From Pseudooceanicola onchidii (lineage in GTDB: Bacteria > Pseudomonadota > Alphaproteobacteria > Rhodobacterales > Rhodobacteraceae), in assembly GCF_004959925.1 (NCBI RefSeq), contig NZ_SPUW01000005.1, positions 1 to 54,203 on the forward strand: DNA of 54,203 nucleotides, given 5' to 3'. This document shows positions 44,834-54,095 of this stretch, piece after piece. The stretch's first letter is position 1. Every line of letters begins with the position of its first letter. The notes beneath the pieces are model-generated. The model saw only the letters and a list, made by a program, of their open reading frames with translations, was not told the origin of the DNA and did no database searches. The translations under genes were made by a program, and so were the position numbers.

Positions 44834-46389
44834 GAGCGGGGTTCCGCGTACCAGCGCCGTTCCGCGCCATATTCATGGTAGCTTTGGTATACCTACTGTC
44901 GCTAATCCTACGCATCGGTACGTTCACCGAAACTGTGGGCGCCTTAGGCGTCGAAGCCACCTATCACGTACTCTGGACCGTCGAGGCATTGCAGCATGGA
45001 CCAATCTCGAGCCATGTTTTCCTGCCTACGGTGACGCTAGATCCTGCACGTGGAGTTCCTTTCGCATGGGGGGCCACGGTGGCAACGCCGGGTGGTAGCT
45101 ATGTCTACACCTCGTTTCCGCCGCTTGGTTTTTTAGTGCCTTGGGTAGTGTCCCGACTGATCCCTGAAGGACTAGATTTCCTACGACTATCCTTGTTGAA
45201 CAGTATGTTCGGCTTCGTGGCCGCACTTGCTATGGGAGGGCTAGCGAAAAATGCGGCATGGCTCGCAGCGTCGCGCCTATCCCCGACAGAAGGCTGGCGC
45301 ATCTTTGCCATTGTGGCCTCTGTCTATCTGCTTCTGCGCGAAACTCTGTTTGACCATGGTGCCGTGTATTGGCCACACTCGCTGTCACAAATCACACTGA
45401 TTTCTGGCACTTGGCTAACGCTACACATGTTTAGTGGCCGGGCGGGTGACCGCACCCGGGCGCTACTGGCTCTGACCTGCTTCTGCTATCCATCCCTAGA
45501 ATGGACCGGCTTCGTTTTTTCTGGCGGTGTGGCGATCGCTGCCCTGCTGGCCTGGAAAGGGCAACTGGAGGGGGTCCGGCTTGGAGATGCCCTGTTACCT
45601 CTACTTTCATCGGGCCTAGCAGGGCTCGTCATCATCGTTCACTTCTCAATGGCAATTGGAGGCGACGCATTTCTGACTGCCTTACTGGAACGCGCTGAGG
45701 CACGAGGAGCGAGCAGCCGCGCGGCTCTACGGATATGGCCCGCCTACATTGTTTCTTTCGGACTTCTTGCACCATTGGCTGTTTGGGCCGGGTTGGCCTT
45801 GCGCGGGCGCCTGAAGCAAACGCAGAGCCGCGGGGTCTGGTTAACACTTTTGGTTGCGACCTTCCCGATGATTGAAAATGCAATCATGCTGCAACACGCG
45901 TTCCAATTCCCTTTCGACCGGCTCAAACTGGCAGTCCCAATGCTGCTGGTCACGACTTTGATCTGCGTGACTGCATCGTGGCGACACCGACGGCTGGTAG
46001 TCACCTTAGGGTTACTGTCGGTAGTCGGTAGCAACCTGTTTCTCTACCTGCGTGATAACCGAATGCATCGAGCCTGGCCCGCCACCATCGTACGCAATGA
46101 AATCTTCGCTACGGATTTCTCGAACAATTTTGACAGCCCCTGCCTTCTTCTAGGTGCTTCAGCGAGTGTACGAGGCTATATTAACCTTTTATTCCAAAGT
46201 GATATCGTCGAAAAGACCGATCCCGAATCCCTGCGTAAGATAATCGCTTCTGATCCCGATTACTGTGGCTTTGCTTTCCTAACACTGGAACGGGTTTACG
46301 GACATCTTGGAGACCTTCCGGCTATCCGGCGTATCGATACATACGACCGCGACGGCAAAATAACAGGATGGGTTGATGTCCCGAGGTGA
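44830..46389 (+). CDS. Large polytopic membrane protein, GT-C-like (hypothetical)
   Basis: 519 residues, about 11 hydrophobic helices to residue 410, then a 110-residue soluble C-terminal domain (probably periplasmic) without known motifs. The layout resembles GT-C enzymes that use polyprenyl-phosphate sugars, with an acidic residue in the first loop (LGVEATYHV). Codon use is unlike the neighbours: many CTA, TTA and ACA codons and lower GC. This suggests more recent acquisition. The ATG overlaps the FAD protein stop by four bases. Confidence 0.65.
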   Translation: MRAGFRVPAPFRAIFMVALVYLLSLILRIGTFTETVGALGVEATYHVLWTVEALQHGPISSHVFLPTVTLDPARGVPFAWGATVATPGGSYVYTSFPPLGFLVPWVVSRLIPEGLDFLRLSLLNSMFGFVAALAMGGLAKNAAWLAASRLSPTEGWRIFAIVASVYLLLRETLFDHGAVYWPHSLSQITLISGTWLTLHMFSGRAGDRTRALLALTCFCYPSLEWTGFVFSGGVAIAALLAWKGQLEGVRLGDALLPLLSSGLAGLVIIVHFSMAIGGDAFLTALLERAEARGASSRAALRIWPAYIVSFGLLAPLAVWAGLALRGRLKQTQSRGVWLTLLVATFPMIENAIMLQHAFQFPFDRLKLAVPMLLVTTLICVTASWRHRRLVVTLGLLSVVGSNLFLYLRDNRMHRAWPATIVRNEIFATDFSNNFDSPCLLLGASASVRGYINLLFQSDIVEKTDPESLRKIIASDPDYCGFAFLTLERVYGHLGDLPAIRRIDTYDRDGKITGWVDVPR

Positions 46390-46425
46390 GAGGTGCCGCA
46401 GCTTATGGTATTTGAGGCAAGATCA

Positions 46426-46824
46426 ATGGAATTGATCCGTTTTTTCATAGTCTCTTTAGTCGGTGTCTTAATTGATATCGGGATTGCTTGGTTCCTGTCG
46501 GTTACACTGGCTCTGCCGCTCTGGTTCTGTGCTGCTATCGGTTTCACCCTAGCAGCAGTCAGCAATTATGCGTTACATGAGAGTTGGACCTTTCGTCAGC
46601 AGAATGCCAAGCTGTCCGGGCGACGCGGTGTGCAGTATTTCGGAGCCGCGCTAACCACCCTGCTGATGCGCCTCGCAGTGGTCGCCGCGCTTGAGCGGAC
46701 TCTTGGCCCTGACTGGTCACTGGCAATCCTAATTGTCGGCGCCGGGGTATCGTTCTTTGTCAATTTCGCTCTCAGCAAGTTCTTGGTCTTTGCAGGAACA
46801 GCTTCAGGAAAGTCTGAATCATGA
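46426..46824 (+). CDS. GtrA-like flippase protein
   Basis: 132 residues, four membrane helices. LIRFFIVSLVGVLIDIGIAWFL at the start, AAIGFTLAAVSNYALHESWTF in the middle, and VSFFVNFALSKFLVF at the end match the GtrA/DPMS family, which is thought to flip undecaprenyl-phosphate-sugar for side-chain addition. I chose ATG 46426 (GAGG upstream) where homology begins; ATG 46405 and GTG 46393 are alternatives. Confidence 0.87.
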   Translation: MELIRFFIVSLVGVLIDIGIAWFLSVTLALPLWFCAAIGFTLAAVSNYALHESWTFRQQNAKLSGRRGVQYFGAALTTLLMRLAVVAALERTLGPDWSLAILIVGAGVSFFVNFALSKFLVFAGTASGKSES

Positions 46825-47627
46825 CCCAGACCCGCGATTCCGATTACGACGACAGCACATGGCAGCTGCCCAGCTTTGATGAGGCCTTCTATGACGAGAG
46901 GCAGCATAGATACGCCTTGGTTATTCCGGTGATCAACGAGGGAGAGCGCATCCGTTGCCAGTTGCAGCGGATCCAGGCGGCGGCGCTGCCGGTGGATGTG
47001 GTGGTAGCGGATGGCGGTTCGACCGACGGATCGCTGGAGGCCGGGTTCATCCGCGATGTTGGGGTACGCGCCAAGCTTACCAAGACCGGTCCCGGCAAGC
47101 TTAGCGCGCAGCTGCGCATGGCCTATGCTTGGTGCCTGCGCCAGGGCTACGACGGCATCGTCACCATCGATGGCAACGGCAAGGACGGGGTCGAGGCGGT
47201 GGCGCAGATGGTGGCTTGGCTTGAGGAGGGCTATGACTACGTGCAGGGATCACGCTACATGGCCGGCGGGGTGGCAGAACACACGCCGCTGGAACGGACC
47301 CTGGCCAACCGTGGCATCCATGCCCCGCTGCTGAGCCTAGCGGGGCGGCACTGGTTCACCGATACCACCAATGGCTTTCGCGGCTATTCCCGGCGCTATC
47401 TGCTTGACGCGCGGGTACAGCCGTTCCGGGATATCTTTCAGCGCTACGAGCTGCTGTTCTACCTGACGGTCCGGGCCGGCCAAATCGGCCTGAAGGTCTG
47501 CCAGGTCCCGGTTCAGCGCCGTTATCCTCCCAATGCCGCCGTGCCGACAAAAATCGACGGTATGCGGGGCAAGCTGTCGATGCTGAGGCAGACCTTTGCG
47601 GCCGCCTTCGGCCATTTCAACCCATGA
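46821..47627 (+). CDS. GT2 glycosyltransferase, polyprenyl-phosphate sugar synthase-like
   Basis: 268 residues. YALVIPVINEGERIRCQLQ, VVVADGGSTDGSLEAGF, GIVTIDGNGKDGVEAV and YDYVQGSRYMAGG are the DPM1/GtrB-type signature for transfer of a sugar to a polyprenyl phosphate. There are no membrane helices, and it has 30 extra N-terminal residues. It sits between a GtrA-like flippase and a GT-C-like protein, overlapping both by four bases, which is the three-part Gtr side-chain module. Confidence 0.88.
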   Translation: MTQTRDSDYDDSTWQLPSFDEAFYDERQHRYALVIPVINEGERIRCQLQRIQAAALPVDVVVADGGSTDGSLEAGFIRDVGVRAKLTKTGPGKLSAQLRMAYAWCLRQGYDGIVTIDGNGKDGVEAVAQMVAWLEEGYDYVQGSRYMAGGVAEHTPLERTLANRGIHAPLLSLAGRHWFTDTTNGFRGYSRRYLLDARVQPFRDIFQRYELLFYLTVRAGQIGLKVCQVPVQRRYPPNAAVPTKIDGMRGKLSMLRQTFAAAFGHFNP

Positions 47628-49312
47628 CCTGGCATGAGCGGAAGTCATTGAAAGGGGCGCACGCGACATGGCAGAACGATTTGGCCGCGGGCCGCTTTAA
47701 AGGGATCCTCCCGATGGTCCCTTGGCTGTTTCTCGGGCTGGTACTGGTCTTTGGGGCCGTGCAACTGCAGTTCTGGAATGGCCGCAGCCTATGGATCGAC
47801 GAGGTCTCACAGCTTCTCAATGCGCCGCTGGATAACTTGGCTCAAGCCTTTGGTCCGCTGCCTAGGGCACAGCAGGCGGCGCCGCCGCTGTTTAACTTGC
47901 TGCTGCATGCCGTGTCGGGCCTGTCCATCGAAGTGATGCGCAGCGCCATGGTAGCAGTGACGCTGAGCGTGGTGCTGATCGCCATGCTCGCTGCGTATGG
48001 CCCGAGGCCTCTGCAGATAACGGCGGGGTTATTTGTCCTGCTTAGCCACCCCAGATTTCTTGAACAGGCGACCATGCTTAAGTTTTACGGGCTGGAAATC
48101 GCGGGCTTTGCCATTTTCACCGCTTGGATCTACGCCCGCCGCCGGACGTCCCCACTGGGTCCTGGCGACGCGCTTATCCTGCTGGCGGGCATGCTGTTCG
48201 GCATCTCAACCATTGTCGGCGCCTGCATCGTGGTCGCCCTATTCTTGGCGCTGCGTCTCGGGCAGGGCGATCTGTGCCTGCGCGAGGTTCTGATCGCCGG
48301 GCTGCTGGGTTTGTTCGCGGTCGGATATTATCTGCAGATCCGGTATGCCACGGCGCTTCAGCTCTCTTCCTTTCCAGATGCCTATGGCGCCCGCTCACTG
48401 GCGGCCGTGCTGAATTTCGCTGACGCTTTGTGGCAGCTTCTCACCCTGAAGGCGGCGGCGGTTCTTCTGGTCGTGGTCGCCATTCTACTGACCGGCGTCA
48501 TGTTGCTACGGGATACCGCCCAGTCGCAACTGGCAGGGGTGATGCTTTTTGCAACTCTTATAACCGTTGTCTTCATCGGCCTTGCGGCGATCGGGAAATA
48601 CCCGGCCTCGACCATACGCCACTTGGTCTGGATATTGGGAGTCTACAGTATCCTTACCGGGGTCGCCCTGTGCACACTGCTGCAGCTCTGGGTCGACGAA
48701 CGGCGAATCCCAGCCATAGCCGGGACCGTGCTGCTGGGCGGTGTGCTGGCTGCGAACGGTATGCGCGAAGTCAGCAAATGGCCGCCGCAAATCGCCGAGG
48801 GCGCGACCAGCCACCTAGTGACAGCCTTGGCCAAGATACCGCCCTCCACGGTCATCACCTATTATGGCGCGCTGCGGATGATTCCACTGGAGCTGGCACG
48901 GGGCACCCAGATTGGGCAGCATAGCTATGCCCCTGCCGTTTCCCTGCTGAGCGGCCCCCTCGACCCAGCCTATTTCAACCCTGACTGGATGGAGATGGAG
49001 GCGACGCGCGTCTCGGACAAGATGCAGGCGATCCTCGCCAATGATCCACACGGCTGGATCAAAATGAGCGTCCTGCTGCGGCTCAGGCAAGATTTCCGCC
49101 CCCTGGCCCGGTTCGTTCTGGATGCCGCGCCTGCGGATAATATCCCTTTTCATATCGTCGCGCTGCATGTGCTCTGGGACGAGGTGGGGACGGATAGGCG
49201 GGCCGCAGACCTTCAGGCTGAGCTCGACGCGCGGTTGTGCAGCTATGCGGCTGTGGCCAATTTCCGGACCGTCCGCAGTCCCGGCTTTCTGCTTGAGGTC
49301 CGCTGCCCCTAG
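47624..49312 (+). CDS. GT-C/GT39-like membrane glycosyltransferase
   Basis: 562 residues with about ten to eleven membrane helices. The first periplasmic loop reads FWNGRSLWIDEVSQ, with the Asp-Glu pair typical of GT39/ArnT-like enzymes that take a sugar from a polyprenyl phosphate. A hydrophilic C-terminal domain of about 150 residues follows. Together with the GtrA-like and GT2 genes just before, it completes a side-chain decoration module. Its TAG stop lies in a CTAG immediately beside an insertion-sequence end (49313 on). Confidence 0.82.
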   Translation: MTWHERKSLKGAHATWQNDLAAGRFKGILPMVPWLFLGLVLVFGAVQLQFWNGRSLWIDEVSQLLNAPLDNLAQAFGPLPRAQQAAPPLFNLLLHAVSGLSIEVMRSAMVAVTLSVVLIAMLAAYGPRPLQITAGLFVLLSHPRFLEQATMLKFYGLEIAGFAIFTAWIYARRRTSPLGPGDALILLAGMLFGISTIVGACIVVALFLALRLGQGDLCLREVLIAGLLGLFAVGYYLQIRYATALQLSSFPDAYGARSLAAVLNFADALWQLLTLKAAAVLLVVVAILLTGVMLLRDTAQSQLAGVMLFATLITVVFIGLAAIGKYPASTIRHLVWILGVYSILTGVALCTLLQLWVDERRIPAIAGTVLLGGVLAANGMREVSKWPPQIAEGATSHLVTALAKIPPSTVITYYGALRMIPLELARGTQIGQHSYAPAVSLLSGPLDPAYFNPDWMEMEATRVSDKMQAILANDPHGWIKMSVLLRLRQDFRPLARFVLDAAPADNIPFHIVALHVLWDEVGTDRRAADLQAELDARLCSYAAVANFRTVRSPGFLLEVRCP

Positions 49313-49900
49313 GATTCTGACTCATAATGTCTCACCCAGAGGCAAGAGCAGGGGATAAGGACTGCGGCAAGGTAGTTTTGGGCGATTTTCCGGAAGTGTT
49401 TGAGCTTGTTGAAGATCCGCTCGACGAGGTTGCGCTGAAGATAAAGTGCGGGACCGACCGAGCGCTGAATCTTTCGGTCGCGTTGCGTCGGGATGTAGCG
49501 CCGCCCGCCGCGCGCCACGAGTAGCTCGAGGATCGCGCGGGCGTCGTATCCCCGATCCGCAACGACATCTCCGGGGGCGGCAAGCAGGTCAGCGACCGCC
49601 GCCTCGTCCGAAGCCTGCCCGGGGGACAGCGTGATCGCAATCGGCAGGTCCCGGTGGTCCACCATCGCGTTGATCTTGGTGCTCAGTCCACCACAAGAAC
49701 GGCCAAGGGTTTGATCCGCCAACATTTTTGAGCCGCCGCCTGCTGGTGCGCCCGGATGATCAAGGAGGCGATGAACTGCATGCTATCGGGGGATTTTTCT
49801 GCCAGCTTTTCGAAGACCCGGTTCGCGGCGCCCAGAAGATGCCATTCAGAACCCGTCGATCATCCACTCGCGCCACACCCCGTGGCTTGCCCGGCAAGGC
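49309..49900 (-). pseudogene. IS5-family transposase remnant, left copy
   Basis: The frame from 49725 down to 49309 gives the C-terminal half: GGLSTKINAMVDHRDLPIA, VVADRGYDARAILELL with a catalytic Asp, and RNLVERIFNKLKHFRKIAQN with the catalytic Glu region. Upstream, to about 49900, the N-terminal half continues in another frame (MQFIASLIIRAHQQAA) joined to a fragment around DDRRVLNGIFWAP, so there is at least one frameshift and an internal deletion. Inactive. Confidence 0.82.
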
Positions 49901-50040
49901 AGCGGAAGCAATGCACTAACTGCCAATAATAATACATAATAATGATTCTAGGTGCTATGGGTGGCGCGGAGGGTACTCGCTAAAATCAAACGCGACTTTT
50001 GTATGGTGACAGGATGTTAAGAGTTTAAAAGACATCCTGA

Positions 50041-50142
50041 ATGAAACGCAAATTTAGCCACCTCACATTTACCGACAGACGCCAGATCGAACGCTGGCGG
50101 CTGGTGAAGTTGAGCGCGACGGACATCGCCCAAAGACTGGGT
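50041..50142 (+). pseudogene. IS30-family transposase, N-terminal fragment
   Basis: MKRKFSHLTFTDRRQIERWR, then LVKLSATDIAQRLG, is the start of an IS30-type transposase including part of its helix-turn-helix. The homology stops abruptly near 50142, where IS5-type sequence begins. The 60 bases before the ATG, with TGACAGGATGTTAAGAG, look like the IS30 left end. Confidence 0.75.
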
Positions 50143-50693
50143 CTGCGTGGCGCGGCCTGCCCGAGCGCTATGGCCCTTACACGACCGTCTATAACCGGTT
50201 CAACAGATGGGCGAAGGCGGGTGTCTGGCTCGAGGTCTTCGAAACCCAAGCGAAAAAGTCGCCCAACAGCATGCAGTTCATCGCCTCCTTGATCATCCGG
50301 GCGCACCAGCAGGCAGCAGCCCCAAAAGGGGGGGGCGGATCATACCCTTGGCCGTTCTTGTGGCGGACTGAGCACCAAGGTCAACGCGATGCTCGATCAT
50401 CAGGCCTGCCGTTGAAGATCACGCTGTCGCCGGGGGATGTCTTCACCGACCGAGGCCCCGATGCCCGGGCCATCCTCCATCTCATCGCCGCGCATGCGGA
50501 AGGGAACACATTCCGACCCAGCAGTCCGTCGATCCAGCGATCTACCGAAAGTGCAACTGCGTCGAGCGGTTCTTCAACACGCCCAAACACTTCCGCAAAA
50601 TCGCCACCCTTTAAGATAAATCCGCGACAAACTATCTAGCTGCGGTGCTCATCGCGTGCTTGAGACTGTGGGTCAGGTATTATGAGTCCGCAT
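50143..50693 (+). pseudogene. IS5-family transposase remnant, right copy
   Basis: Pieces in several frames follow the transposase from the middle to the end: LPERYGPYTTVYNRFNRWAK, MQFIASLIIRAHQQAA, GRSCGGLSTKVNAMLDHQ, then VERFFNTPKHFRKIATL and NYLAAVLIACLRLWVRYYES. Several frameshifts and the missing first third make it inactive. It is the mirror-image relative of the copy at 49309-49900. Confidence 0.8.
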
Positions 50694-52253
50694 CTAGCGC
50701 GTACGGGCCTGCCGTCCCGGGCCAATTCGCAGGGCCTTGAGCACATCTTTCCGAATGCCAGGATTCAAGGCGATCCGTACCGCGTAGATCAACATCATGA
50801 TCGCGATTGCCAGTGCCGCTTCGATAATGACCATATCCAGCTCGAGTGTGGCACGGAGCGCCAGCATGGCCAGAAGTGCGGCGACCGCGACCAGCGAATC
50901 CACAAGCAGCGTTTGCCGGATAGCCCCCCAAGTCAGTGGCGTCAGCCAGACGGCGACCACCGCCAGTATCGGCCCTTGGACGAAAGTCGCGGCGATCATG
51001 TGGTAGGTCACCATTCCCAGAAGCCCCTGTTGCAGGCCAAGCACCATGGCGATGACCAAAAAGGTGTTTATTAGCAGCCGCGCTAGGAAGAACTGCTTGC
51101 TGTGCCCGGTTGCGACCAAGCACCAAGCCAGGCTGGACAGCGACAGGGACGTCGCCACATTGCCACCCATCACCGCCATAATCGGCGCCGTAGCAGCCCA
51201 GTCCGGTCCAAGCAGGAAGCCTGAGATGACATCGGCGCAGCTGCACAGGATCAGTCCCAGCGGCACGATCACCAAATTGCCGCGCGAGACCTGGCGGTGG
51301 TAGATGGCGCGGAAGCCCGCCGGATCGTCTTGCACCCGGCTGAGCGTCGGCAGGAAAACCCCTGACATCGGGCTCACCACCCGCCGCTGTGGCATCCGCG
51401 AAATGGTCTGTGAGCGAAAGAAAAGCCCCGCCTCTAGCTGCGAAAACACCCGCCCGACCAGCACGGTCTGCAAGTTGTGCATCACCTCCATAACCACCCG
51501 TTCGGCAGCGAGGAAACCGCCAAAATTAAGCGCGCTACGGGCTGTGGAAAGATCTCGCCTCCAGGCCCTGTCAGGCCACGAAGGTAACCATTTCGATCGA
51601 ATCGCTAGGGTAGCAAAATTCAGCACCTCGGCCCCCAGAAGCTGGATTAGCAGCGCCCAAGCCCCCGCCCCCATCCAGGCGGCGACCGCCGCTAAGACTG
51701 CGCTGGCCAGAGCGGCGCCGAAGCCCGACACCTCGATCATCCGGATCTGCATGCGGCGTCTGAGGATCGACACGTAATGCGCCGCCAGAACCGAAAAGAG
51801 CACATAAAGCGATAGCACCCGAAAGATCGGCACCAAGTCTGGCGTGTCGAAGAACCGGGCGACCGGCGTGGCGATAAGCGCGAACATCAGCGTCACACAG
51901 CAACCGATCAGCATGCCAATCCAGAATAGCGTGCTGACCTCGCGATGCGTGATGTGGCGGCGCTGAACCACAGCCTGGGCAAGGCCGAACTCCGACAGAC
52001 CGGCTGCGACCATGACAAAAGGGATGGCCAGGGCGGCCAGCCCCTGTTCCGCAGGCAGGACCAGCCGTGCCAGGACGGCGGTAGAACCGAGCGCGATTAG
52101 GATCTTCATTATTGAGAATCCGAGCACCATCATGGTCGAATGACCCGCCGTGCCGGACAAACCATCCCTGAGGGCCGAAACATCAAAGAACAGATCGCGC
52201 GCGTCGGGCTCTCCATCGGAATCCTGCCGGTCCCGGTGGTCTGTACTGCTCAT
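50694..52253 (-). CDS. Wzx-type oligosaccharide flippase (MOP superfamily)
   Basis: 519 residues, 12-14 membrane helices. The N-terminal half (ALGSTAVLARLVLPAEQGLAALA, GLSEFGLAQAVVQRR, EVSTLFWIGMLIG) has the pattern of the polysaccharide transporter family, with RSKWLPSWPDRAWRRDL as the central cytoplasmic loop. It should move lipid-linked repeat units across the inner membrane to the Wzy polymerase. The first 25 residues are hydrophilic. It stands alone on the minus strand, and its TAG stop lies in the CTAG at the edge of the IS mosaic. Confidence 0.88.
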   Translation of the reverse strand: MSSTDHRDRQDSDGEPDARDLFFDVSALRDGLSGTAGHSTMMVLGFSIMKILIALGSTAVLARLVLPAEQGLAALAIPFVMVAAGLSEFGLAQAVVQRRHITHREVSTLFWIGMLIGCCVTLMFALIATPVARFFDTPDLVPIFRVLSLYVLFSVLAAHYVSILRRRMQIRMIEVSGFGAALASAVLAAVAAWMGAGAWALLIQLLGAEVLNFATLAIRSKWLPSWPDRAWRRDLSTARSALNFGGFLAAERVVMEVMHNLQTVLVGRVFSQLEAGLFFRSQTISRMPQRRVVSPMSGVFLPTLSRVQDDPAGFRAIYHRQVSRGNLVIVPLGLILCSCADVISGFLLGPDWAATAPIMAVMGGNVATSLSLSSLAWCLVATGHSKQFFLARLLINTFLVIAMVLGLQQGLLGMVTYHMIAATFVQGPILAVVAVWLTPLTWGAIRQTLLVDSLVAVAALLAMLALRATLELDMVIIEAALAIAIMMLIYAVRIALNPGIRKDVLKALRIGPGRQARTR

Positions 52254-52490
52254 GTTTTTTGGCCTCGTTCGGTCCGGTTCAGCAGAGTTGATCCTCTATG
52301 CTTGCACCGGAAAGTTCAATCTCGATCCACCGGTCACGCCCTGCTAGGCCATTCTAGAGTAAACAACAGTGTGTTTCCGCCGCACCTGTCCGGAACGTGA
52401 TCATTGCCCGGCCCCGAGGCATTGGCGGATCGCCCGGCTGGGGCTATGGTCCGCACAACGTTAAGTGATTTTCTCTCGGAGCCTTCATTC
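52254..52490. promoter_or_regulatory. Divergent promoter region between the flippase and exosortase genes
   Basis: 237 bases separating two divergent genes. Part of it is open in the exosortase frame, but the ribosome site GGAG at 52478-52481 supports a start at 52491. No clear sigma-70 boxes or operator. Confidence 0.4.
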
Positions 52491-54095
52491 ATGCCCGCCG
52501 ACTCCGGTTCGTCCCTCTCTGCCCGCCCGGGCTGGTCCCTTGCTGCGCTGACGCCCGGCTTCTGGTGGTTCGTGGCCCTGAACCTCGCCGCGATCCCGAT
52601 CTTCTGGATCGGCTTCGTCTCGCTCGCGCAGGCCTGGTCGACAGCCGAATATTCTCACGGGCCGCTGATCCCCGTGATCTCGATGTACCTCTTCCTGAGG
52701 GAATTGCGCCAGTATCCCCCCCTGCCCGCGACCGTGACGGACCGCGGCATCGGGATCTGGGTCACCGTCCTGGCGCTGGTCATCGCCAGCGTCGGCAACC
52801 TGGCGCGGATCCCGGATATCGTCACCTACGCCTATATCGTCTGGGTCGCGGGGATGGTGCTGACGCTCTTTGGCTGGCAGCGCGGACGCCTGCACATGCT
52901 GCCGGTGTTCCACCTGATCTTCATGCTGCCCCTGCCGCAGTTCGTCTACTGGCAGCTGACGACCTACCTGCAGGGCGTAAGCTCCGAGCTTGGGGTCTGG
53001 TTCGTGCGGATGGCGGGCGTCTCCGTCTATCTCGAGGGCAATATCATCGACCTCGGTGTCTACAAGCTGCAGGTGGCCGAGGCCTGTTCCGGGCTGCGCT
53101 ACCTCTTCCCGATCCTGTCGTTCTCCTATCTCTTCGCGATCCTCTATCGCGGGCCGGTCTGGCACAAGGCGGTGCTGCTCTTGGCGGCGGCGCCGCTGAC
53201 GGTTCTGATGAACTCTTTCCGGATCGGCATGATCGGCGTGCTGGTGAACAGCTATGGCATCGAACAGGCCGAAGGCTTCCTGCATTTCTTCGAAGGCTGG
53301 ATCATCTTCCTGTCCTGCATCGCGATCCTCTTCGCCATGGCCTGGGCCCTGCAGAAGCTGACCGACGAGCCGCGGCCGCTGTCCGAGGCGATCGACCTGG
53401 ACACCAGCGGGCTTGGCCCGATCATCGGCTGGGTCCGCCAGATCCAGCCCTCGCGCGCGCTGGCGGTGATCACCCTGGTGACGGCCATGGTCAGCGCCGT
53501 CTGGCTGATCGGCCCAAGCGGCAACCCCGAGCCGGTCGAGCGCGAAAGCTTCACCCTCTTCCCCTCGCGGCTCGGCGACTGGTCCTCGACCACCCGCAAG
53601 CTGGAGCCCGACATCGAAGAGGTGCTGGCGGCCGACGATTATCTCAACGCGACCTTCGTCTCCCACGCCGAGCTTGCGCCGGTGAACATGTTCATCGCCT
53701 TCTACAACAAGCAGACCGAGGGCCAGGGCATCCACTCCCCCGAAGTCTGCCTGCCCGCCGGCGGCTGGGAGATCTTCTCACTTGAGCAGAAGCGCGTCGA
53801 TTTTCCTGAAACCGCCTATGGCAGCTTCGAGGTCAACCGCGCGGTGATCCAGAACGGCACCACGCAGCAGCTGGTCTATTACTGGTTCGAACAGCGCGGC
53901 AAGCGGATGACGAACGACTTCAAGGCCAAGCTGTCAGTGCTGAAGGACGGCTTTACCCGCGGCCGGACGGATGGGGCTTTGGTTCGGTTCGTGACGCCGA
54001 TTGCCCCGGGTGAGAGCGAGGCGTTGGCGGAAGCGCGGCTGCAGAAGCTGATGGAGCGGGGGTTGTCTCGTTTGCCGCAGTACCTGCCGTTCTGA
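52491..54095 (+). CDS. xrtD: Exosortase D (VPLPA-CTERM-specific) fused to an EpsI domain
   Basis: 534 residues. The exosortase core of about eight helices (25-315) has EYSHGPLIP near 53, the catalytic Cys199 in [13 protein letters not shown], Arg244 in [10 protein letters not shown] and His265 in FLHFFEGW, so the Cys-Arg-His triad is complete. From about 375 on is an EpsI domain ([23 protein letters not shown]). This fusion is the layout of XrtD, which processes VPLPA-CTERM proteins. The plasmid encodes two such proteins (26-661, convergent across the circle junction, and 8732-9460). ATG 52491 is preferred to starts at 52404 and 52446 on ribosome-site evidence. Confidence 0.93.
   Translation: MPADSGSSLSARPGWSLAALTPGFWWFVALNLAAIPIFWIGFVSLAQAWSTAEYSHGPLIPVISMYLFLRELRQYPPLPATVTDRGIGIWVTVLALVIASVGNLARIPDIVTYAYIVWVAGMVLTLFGWQRGRLHMLPVFHLIFMLPLPQFVYWQLTTYLQGVSSELGVWFVRMAGVSVYLEGNIIDLGVYKLQVAEACSGLRYLFPILSFSYLFAILYRGPVWHKAVLLLAAAPLTVLMNSFRIGMIGVLVNSYGIEQAEGFLHFFEGWIIFLSCIAILFAMAWALQKLTDEPRPLSEAIDLDTSGLGPIIGWVRQIQPSRALAVITLVTAMVSAVWLIGPSGNPEPVERESFTLFPSRLGDWSSTTRKLEPDIEEVLAADDYLNATFVSHAELAPVNMFIAFYNKQTEGQGIHSPEVCLPAGGWEIFSLEQKRVDFPETAYGSFEVNRAVIQNGTTQQLVYYWFEQRGKRMTNDFKAKLSVLKDGFTRGRTDGALVRFVTPIAPGESEALAEARLQKLMERGLSRLPQYLPF

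Larger units (their letters stand above)
49313..50693. mobile_element. Mosaic of two inverted IS5-family remnants and an IS30-family fragment
   Basis: Two decayed copies of the same IS5-type element lie in opposite directions with their 3' ends outward, and an IS30 transposase start lies between. The outer ends match as inverted repeats: ATTCTGACTCATAAT at 49316-49330 and, on the other strand, ATGCGGACTCATAAT from 50693. Both outer junctions are flanked by CTAG, which fits the YTAR target duplication of IS5-type elements. The block separates the convergent GT-C and flippase genes. Confidence 0.75.

Noticed and set aside
52485-53735. A 416-codon minus-strand open frame
   Set aside because: Antisense shadow of xrtD, rich in His/Gln/Asp/Arg with no recognisable domain.
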